DNA of 64,000 nt from Lentzea indica (GTDB lineage Bacteria > Actinomycetota > Actinomycetes > Mycobacteriales > Pseudonocardiaceae), in NCBI RefSeq assembly GCF_012184385.1, contig NZ_VSRL01000003.1, positions 40,837-104,836 on the forward strand, given 5' to 3'. Within the stretch, counting starts at the first letter, position 1. Each line of letters starts with the position of its first letter. The position numbers were made by a program, and so were the translations under genes. The notes under the pieces are model-generated. The model saw only the letters and a program-made list of their open reading frames with translations. It was not told the origin of the DNA and ran no database searches. This document shows positions 60,205 through 64,000 of the stretch, piece by piece.

Positions 60205-60827
60205 CCGAGCCGAGGCATGCCGCCCCTGACGAGGAGCAGCCTCAGGTAGTCGTGCACGACCGGCGCCGGATCGACCCCGAAACGGGTGAGGTCCGGGCGC
60301 CGGCCCACGATTCCGAGGAAGGCACTGCTCCGGCTGAGCCTTTGGTCGCAGAGGTCGTGGACGAGGTGGCCGCCGAGCTGAAGACCCAGCTCGACGAGCG
60401 CACCGCCGACCTCCAGCGGCTCACCGCCGAGTACGCGAACTACCGCAAGCGGGTGGAACGCGACAGGGAAGCGGTGATCAACAACGCGAAGGCGTCCGTG
60501 GCCGCCGAGCTGCTCTCGGTGCTGGACGACGTCGAGCGGGCCGCCGCACACGGCGACCTGACCGGCGCGTTCAAGGCGGTGGCGGACAAGCTCGTGTCCA
60601 CGTTGCAGAAGACCGGCCTGGAGCCGTTCGCGCACGAGGGCGAGGCGTTCGACCCGTCGGTGCACGAGGCCGTGCAGCACAGCACGTCCCCGGACGTCGA
60701 GGGTCCGACGGTCACCGCCGTTCTGCGCCGCGGTTACACGTTCGGCGACAAGCTCGTCCGGCCCGCGCTCGTCGCGGTGACGGACCACGAGCCGGCGGCA
60801 AGTGCCGAGCCGGCTCAGGAAAGTTAG
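60201..60827 (+). CDS. grpE: Nucleotide exchange factor GrpE
   Basis: A 208-residue GrpE. The N-terminus is disordered and acidic, then comes a long coiled coil ([40 protein letters not shown]) and the C-terminal beta domain ([40 protein letters not shown]). It dimerises and releases ADP from DnaK. The GTG start overlaps the dnaK stop. Confidence 0.96.
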   Translation: MTEPRHAAPDEEQPQVVVHDRRRIDPETGEVRAPAHDSEEGTAPAEPLVAEVVDEVAAELKTQLDERTADLQRLTAEYANYRKRVERDREAVINNAKASVAAELLSVLDDVERAAAHGDLTGAFKAVADKLVSTLQKTGLEPFAHEGEAFDPSVHEAVQHSTSPDVEGPTVTAVLRRGYTFGDKLVRPALVAVTDHEPAASAEPAQES

Positions 60828-60844
60828 GGAGGAGGAGACGTCCG

Positions 60845-62005
60845 GTGAGTGCTAGGGACTGGATCGAAAAGGACTTCTACCGCGAGTTGGGCGTCTCCTC
60901 CGACGCGTCGGCGGACGAGATCAAGAAGGCGTACCGCAAGCTCGCCCGCGAGCTGCACCCCGACGCGAACCCCGGTGACGCCAAGGCGGAGTCCCGCTTC
61001 AAGGCGGTCTCCGAGGCCTACGGCGTGCTGTCGGACCCGGCCAAGCGCAAGCAGTACGACGAGGCCCGTCGCCTGTTCGCCGGCGGAGGTGGCTTTCCCG
61101 GCGGCTTCGGCTCCGGCGGCGGCTTCGACGTCAACGACCTGTTCGGCCGTGCCGCCCAGGGCACCGGTGGCGGAGGGCTGGGCGACCTGCTCGGCGGCCT
61201 GTTCAACCGGCGCGGCGGCGGGACGGCTGGTTCGACCACGCGTCCGCGTCGTGGTGAGGACGTCGAGACCGATGTCCGCATCGACTTCACCGAGGCGGTG
61301 AAGGGTGCGACGGTGCCGCTGCGCCTGTCGTCCCCCGCCGCCTGCACGACGTGCGGCGGCTCTGGCGCCAAGCCGGGCACCATGCCGCACGTCTGCGCGA
61401 CCTGTTCGGGTTCCGGCCTGGTGACGCGATCGCAGGGCGCCTTCGCGTTCAGCGAGCCGTGCCGCGACTGCCGCGGCACCGGGCGGATCATCGACGACCC
61501 GTGCCCCGAGTGCGGTGGCGACGGCGTCAGCACCCGCACTCGCACGCTGACCGTGCGGATCCCGTCGGGCGTCGACGACGGCCAGCGGATTCGCCTTGCG
61601 GGACAAGGAGAGCCCGGTCGCAACGGCGGGCCTTCCGGTGACCTGTTCGTGCGCGTGCACGTCAACCCGCACAGCGTGTTCGGCCGTCAGGGCAACGACC
61701 TGACGCTGACGGCACCGATGACGTTCCCCGAGCTGGCGCTCGGCACGACGTTGACCGTGCCGACGCTGGACGGCAAGGTGACCTTGAAGGTGCCTGCCGG
61801 CACCGCCTCCGGGCGCGTGCTGCGGGCACGGGGCAAGGGGATCACGAAGCGGGACGGGACCGCGGGCGATCTCCTGATCACCCTGGAGGTCGCGGTGCCG
61901 AACAACCTGTCGTCCGAGGCCCGCAAGGCACTCGAGGGGTACGCGGACGTGACGAAGGACCACGACCCGCGCGGTGATCTGAACGCGCTGCTTGAAGGGC
62001 GGTGA
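60845..62005 (+). CDS. dnaJ: Chaperone DnaJ (type I)
   Basis: A 386-residue type I Hsp40. The J domain (FYRELGVSSDASADEIKKAY) has the HPD tripeptide in ARELHPDANPGD. A Gly/Phe region (about 80-115), four CxxCxGxG zinc motifs (CTTCGGSG, CATCSGSG, CRDCRGTG, CPECGGDG) and the two client-binding beta domains follow. GGAGGAGGAG precedes the GTG at 60845. It stimulates DnaK ATPase and is the third gene of the operon. Confidence 0.97.
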   Translation: MSARDWIEKDFYRELGVSSDASADEIKKAYRKLARELHPDANPGDAKAESRFKAVSEAYGVLSDPAKRKQYDEARRLFAGGGGFPGGFGSGGGFDVNDLFGRAAQGTGGGGLGDLLGGLFNRRGGGTAGSTTRPRRGEDVETDVRIDFTEAVKGATVPLRLSSPAACTTCGGSGAKPGTMPHVCATCSGSGLVTRSQGAFAFSEPCRDCRGTGRIIDDPCPECGGDGVSTRTRTLTVRIPSGVDDGQRIRLAGQGEPGRNGGPSGDLFVRVHVNPHSVFGRQGNDLTLTAPMTFPELALGTTLTVPTLDGKVTLKVPAGTASGRVLRARGKGITKRDGTAGDLLITLEVAVPNNLSSEARKALEGYADVTKDHDPRGDLNALLEGR

Positions 62006-62011
62006 GTTCCG

Positions 62012-62440
62012 GTGAGTTTCCCGTTCCCTCCTGGGACCGACGAGGACACGCCGTTCTTCGTGATCTCGGTGGCGGCACAGCTGTCGGGTCTGCACGCCCA
62101 GACACTGCGGTCCTACGACCGGATGGGTCTGGTGTCGCCCGGCCGCACGTCCGGTGGCGGCCGCCGCTACTCGATGCGTGACATCGTGCTGCTGCGCGAG
62201 GTTCAGCGCCTCTCGCAGGAGGAGGGCGTGAACCTCGCCGGCATCAAGCGGATCATCGAGCTGGAGAACCAGGTCGACGCTCTGCGCATGCGGGTCAACG
62301 AACTGACGCAGGAACTGGCGCAGGCGTTGGCGGCGGCCGATTCCACGGCCGCCGCCGTGCACGCCTCCTACCGGCGGGACCTGGTCCCGATCCGGCAGGA
62401 GACCGCGCTCGTCGTGTGGAAGCCCAAGCCCCGCAAGTGA
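62012..62440 (+). CDS. hspR: Heat-shock repressor HspR (MerR family)
   Basis: A 142-residue MerR-type repressor: FVISVAAQLSGLHAQTLRSY, DRMGLVSPGRTSGGGRRYSM and the following VQRLSQEEGVNLAGIKRIIE make up the winged helix. The C-terminal coiled coil (ELTQELAQALAAADSTAAAV) is the usual dimer segment. The GTG at 62012 follows dnaJ by 6 bp. It binds the HAIR sites at 58254-58312 and so closes the feedback loop on its own operon. Confidence 0.95.
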   Translation: MSFPFPPGTDEDTPFFVISVAAQLSGLHAQTLRSYDRMGLVSPGRTSGGGRRYSMRDIVLLREVQRLSQEEGVNLAGIKRIIELENQVDALRMRVNELTQELAQALAAADSTAAAVHASYRRDLVPIRQETALVVWKPKPRK

Positions 62441-62768
62441 TTGCGTGCGGGTCGCGGCATTGCGGGTAGGTCGCTTTGTGTTGAGCGTGTCCCGGTTGCA
62501 AGCGCGGCGCGGCCTTTGTGGGGGTCGCCTTGTGGGCGGCGAGATTGCGGTTGCTTGGTTCCCTTGGGGGCTCTGCCCCCAAACCCCCCGGCAATCTGAT
62601 CGGGGGTCCAGCGCCGGTCGCGGGTTGATGGCACGCCTGGCGCTTTGGGCGGCTTGCCGTTTCGTAGTTTGGTTGCGTTGGCGGTGGGGTCCCGTCACGA
62701 GTCTCGTGACGGGACCCCACCGCCTGGTTCGCTCGCTCAGGACTGGGCTTCTCGCCTTCGCTTGAATC
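62441..62768. repeat. Non-coding interval rich in hairpins and a 43-bp near-perfect palindrome
   Basis: The 328-bp gap between hspR and the convergent epimerase-like gene shows no convincing gene. It contains GGGGGCTCTGCCCCC (about 62,566-62,580) followed by a C run, a pattern I have often seen between actinobacterial genes. At 62681-62723, 21-nt arms flank a single T in perfect inverted symmetry (the arm begins GCGGTGGGGTCCCG). Either may act as the operon terminator. Confidence 0.6.
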
Positions 62769-63664
62769 TCACTGCTTGAAGTAGAACCCGGCCTCCAGAT
62801 CCGCGAGCAGGCCGGGTTCTTTCGTTTCCCAGCCCAGCAACGCCTTGGTACGCGCACCGGACGTGGGTGCGTCACGCGCGACCATGTTCGCCAGCGGGCC
62901 GAAGTGCTCCTGTGCCCGTTCCACCGGGATGCTCGTGACCGGCACGTCCAGCTTCCGTCCGATGACCTCGGCGATCGCCCGCAGCGGCACGGCTTCCTCG
63001 GCCACCGCGTGCAGCACCGAGCCCGCGGGGGCCTTCTCGACGGCCAGGCGGTACAGCCGCGCTGCGTCCAGCGTGTGCGTGGCGGACCAGCGGTTCGTGC
63101 CGTCACCTGGATAGCCGGACACGCCCTTGGCGCGCGCGGTCCTGACCAGCAACGGGATGAAGCCCGCCGTGTCCAGTTCACTGTGGACGGTCGGTGGCAG
63201 CACGACGACCGCGCCACGCAGGTTCTGAGCATCGATGATCAGGTTGCGGGCGGTGCCCCGACTGTGGTCGTCAGGGACGCGCTCCTCTTCGGTGGCGGTG
63301 CGGCCCAAACCGGAGTACGACAGCGTGCCGCCGGTGCCGATCAGCGCCTTGCCGGTGCCGGAGAGTTCGTCGATGAACGCCCGGACGACTGCGAGGTCGG
63401 CGGCGGACGCGCGGCGTAGTTGCCGGCGAACATCTCGTCGTGCTTGAACGCCAGGTGGATCACCGCGTCCGCCTCGGCCGCGCCCTTGCGCAGCCCGTCG
63501 AGGTCGTCGAGATCGCCGCGCCGGACTCCGGCGCCGAGTTCGGCGAGCTTGGCGGCGGACGCGTCGGAGCGGGCCAGTCCGACGACCTCGTGGCCCGCCC
63601 GCACCAGTTCTGGGACGACAGCAGAGCCGACGTGACCGCTGGCGCCCGTGACGAAGACCTTCAT
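62769..63664 (-). pseudogene. NmrA/epimerase-like NAD-binding protein, interrupted by a one-base frameshift
   Basis: A Rossmann-fold protein of about 298 residues if repaired: [40 protein letters not shown] and [19 protein letters not shown] in one frame; then [40 protein letters not shown] and FGPLANMVARDAPTSGARTK in another. A missing base near 63,412 (GCCGCGCG, expected GCCGGCGCG) joins them. The family includes SDR epimerases and reductases acting on sugars or aldehydes. GGAG lies 8 nt before the ATG at 63664. It is divergent from a TetR gene, with a large inverted repeat between. Confidence 0.72.
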
Positions 63665-63678
63665 GATCTGCACTCCAG

Positions 63679-63735
63679 AGTGATGGGACTTGGTCTCATC
63701 ACCGTAGCAGAGTGATGAGACCAAGTCCCATCACT
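63679..63735. promoter_or_regulatory. Two-site TetR operator between divergent genes (24-bp perfect inverted repeat)
   Basis: A 24-nt sequence at 63679-63702 is repeated in perfect inverted orientation at 63712-63735, with a 9-bp spacer. Each arm is itself nearly palindromic (TGATGGGAC-TTG-GTCTCATCA), so the region is best read as two TetR operators facing each other. The second touches the TAAGAT -10 box (63737-63742) of the TetR gene. Confidence 0.8.
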
Positions 63736-63748
63736 TAAGATGGCGGTC

Positions 63749-64000
63749 ATGGGTCGATGGGAGCCGGACGCGCGGGAGCGGTTGGTGCGCGCCGCACTCG
63801 ACCTGTTCTGCGAGCAGGGGTACGAGAACACGGCGGTCGCGCAGATCGCCGAACGCGCTGGCCTCACGAAGAGCACGTACTTCCGGCATTTCCGGGACAA
63901 GCGCGAGGTGTTGTTCGGCGGCCAGGACGAGCTGCTCGAGCTGCTCAGCGGGGGGATCGCCGGCGCGCCTGAGTCCGCTGGAGCGCTGGCGGCGGTCGAG
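63749..64000 (+). CDS. TetR family regulator, partial (3' end missing)
   Basis: The first 84 codons run to the right edge. The helix-turn-helix is complete: ERLVRAALDLFCEQGYENTA, VAQIAERAGLTKSTYFRHFR and DKREVLFGGQDELLELL. The start is the ATG at 63749, 7 nt after TAAGAT; an ATG at 63740 overlaps that box. It lies divergent from the epimerase-like gene with the double operator between, so it probably represses both. Confidence 0.88.
   Translation, partial: MGRWEPDARERLVRAALDLFCEQGYENTAVAQIAERAGLTKSTYFRHFRDKREVLFGGQDELLELLSGGIAGAPESAGALAAVE

Noticed and set aside
1..64000. CRISPR array or cas genes
   Set aside because: No regularly spaced direct repeats of 24-40 bp and no Cas-like protein were seen on either strand.
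1..64000. Insertion sequences or transposases
   Set aside because: No DDE, HUH or serine/tyrosine recombinase gene and no terminal inverted repeats with target duplications were found; the long inverted repeats present lie at promoters or gene ends.

Overview
The window comes from a high-GC actinobacterium, most likely of the order Pseudonocardiales (a Lentzea/Saccharothrix/Actinosynnema-like genome is my inference). The evidence is the very strong GC bias at third codon positions, many GTG starts, many apparently leaderless genes (a TANNNT box 5-7 nt before the start codon), DUF3558 and DUF4097 lipoproteins, an HspR/HAIR-controlled dnaK operon, and a mycobacterial-type FabG4/FadA2/FadE5/EtfD set. 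It reads as chromosome; I see no plasmid or prophage backbone and no CRISPR array.

Layout. 0-3.3 kb: a polar amino-acid ABC transporter operon with a beta-helix-like protein attached. 3.5-9.8 kb: a GH63-like glycosidase, a membrane P-loop NTPase and an M20 peptidase. 10.1-13.8 kb: a 2-oxoacid dehydrogenase complex (E1 alpha, E1 beta, E2). 13.8-18.6 kb: a secreted carboxylesterase, an autoregulated MerR gene and small or secreted proteins. 18.6-24.4 kb: a fatty-acid beta-oxidation locus (acyl-CoA dehydrogenase, SCP2 protein, TetR regulator, MaoC hydratase, FabG4, thiolase). 24.5-40.1 kb: mixed housekeeping and surface genes (serine hydrolase, DUF3558, SIMPL, AAA ATPase, NAD-dependent dehydrogenase, S37 peptidase, NYN, HAD, DLH, FAD oxidoreductase, NHL-thioredoxin, GroES-like, VanW, DUF1206). 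40.1-46.5 kb: a FadE5-like dehydrogenase, a TetR/monooxygenase pair, an orphan LuxR regulator and a sodium:solute symporter. 46.5-49.1 kb: a small accessory patch at the 3' end of a tRNA-Gly gene, with a TIR-receiver fusion protein, a truncated reductase and repeated gene ends. 49.2-58.2 kb: dcd, a CDF transporter, tandem sortase-type surface proteins (the first broken), an EtfD-like membrane Fe-S oxidoreductase, SMR and TetR genes, and a DUF4097 lipoprotein. 58.3-62.4 kb: dnaK-grpE-dnaJ-hspR. 62.8-64 kb: a divergent NmrA/epimerase-like and TetR pair.

Three things stand out. (1) A palindrome of the type TACT-N4-AGTA lies at four separate promoters (20.5, 23.2, 42.0 and 55.65 kb). All of them drive or flank beta-oxidation genes, and one adjoins a TetR gene, so a local fatty-acid regulon can be read directly from the sequence. 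(2) The TIR-receiver fusion at 47.5-48.4 kb is an unusual architecture: a possible NAD-consuming effector joined to a phospho-receiver-like domain. (3) Five genes need a one-base correction to restore the family protein (near 11,925, 47,338, 55,826, 56,942 and 63,412). Most of these lie in or next to short G/C runs, which looks more like sequencing error than biology. A sixth, larger lesion at 51,053-51,090 looks like a real deletion.
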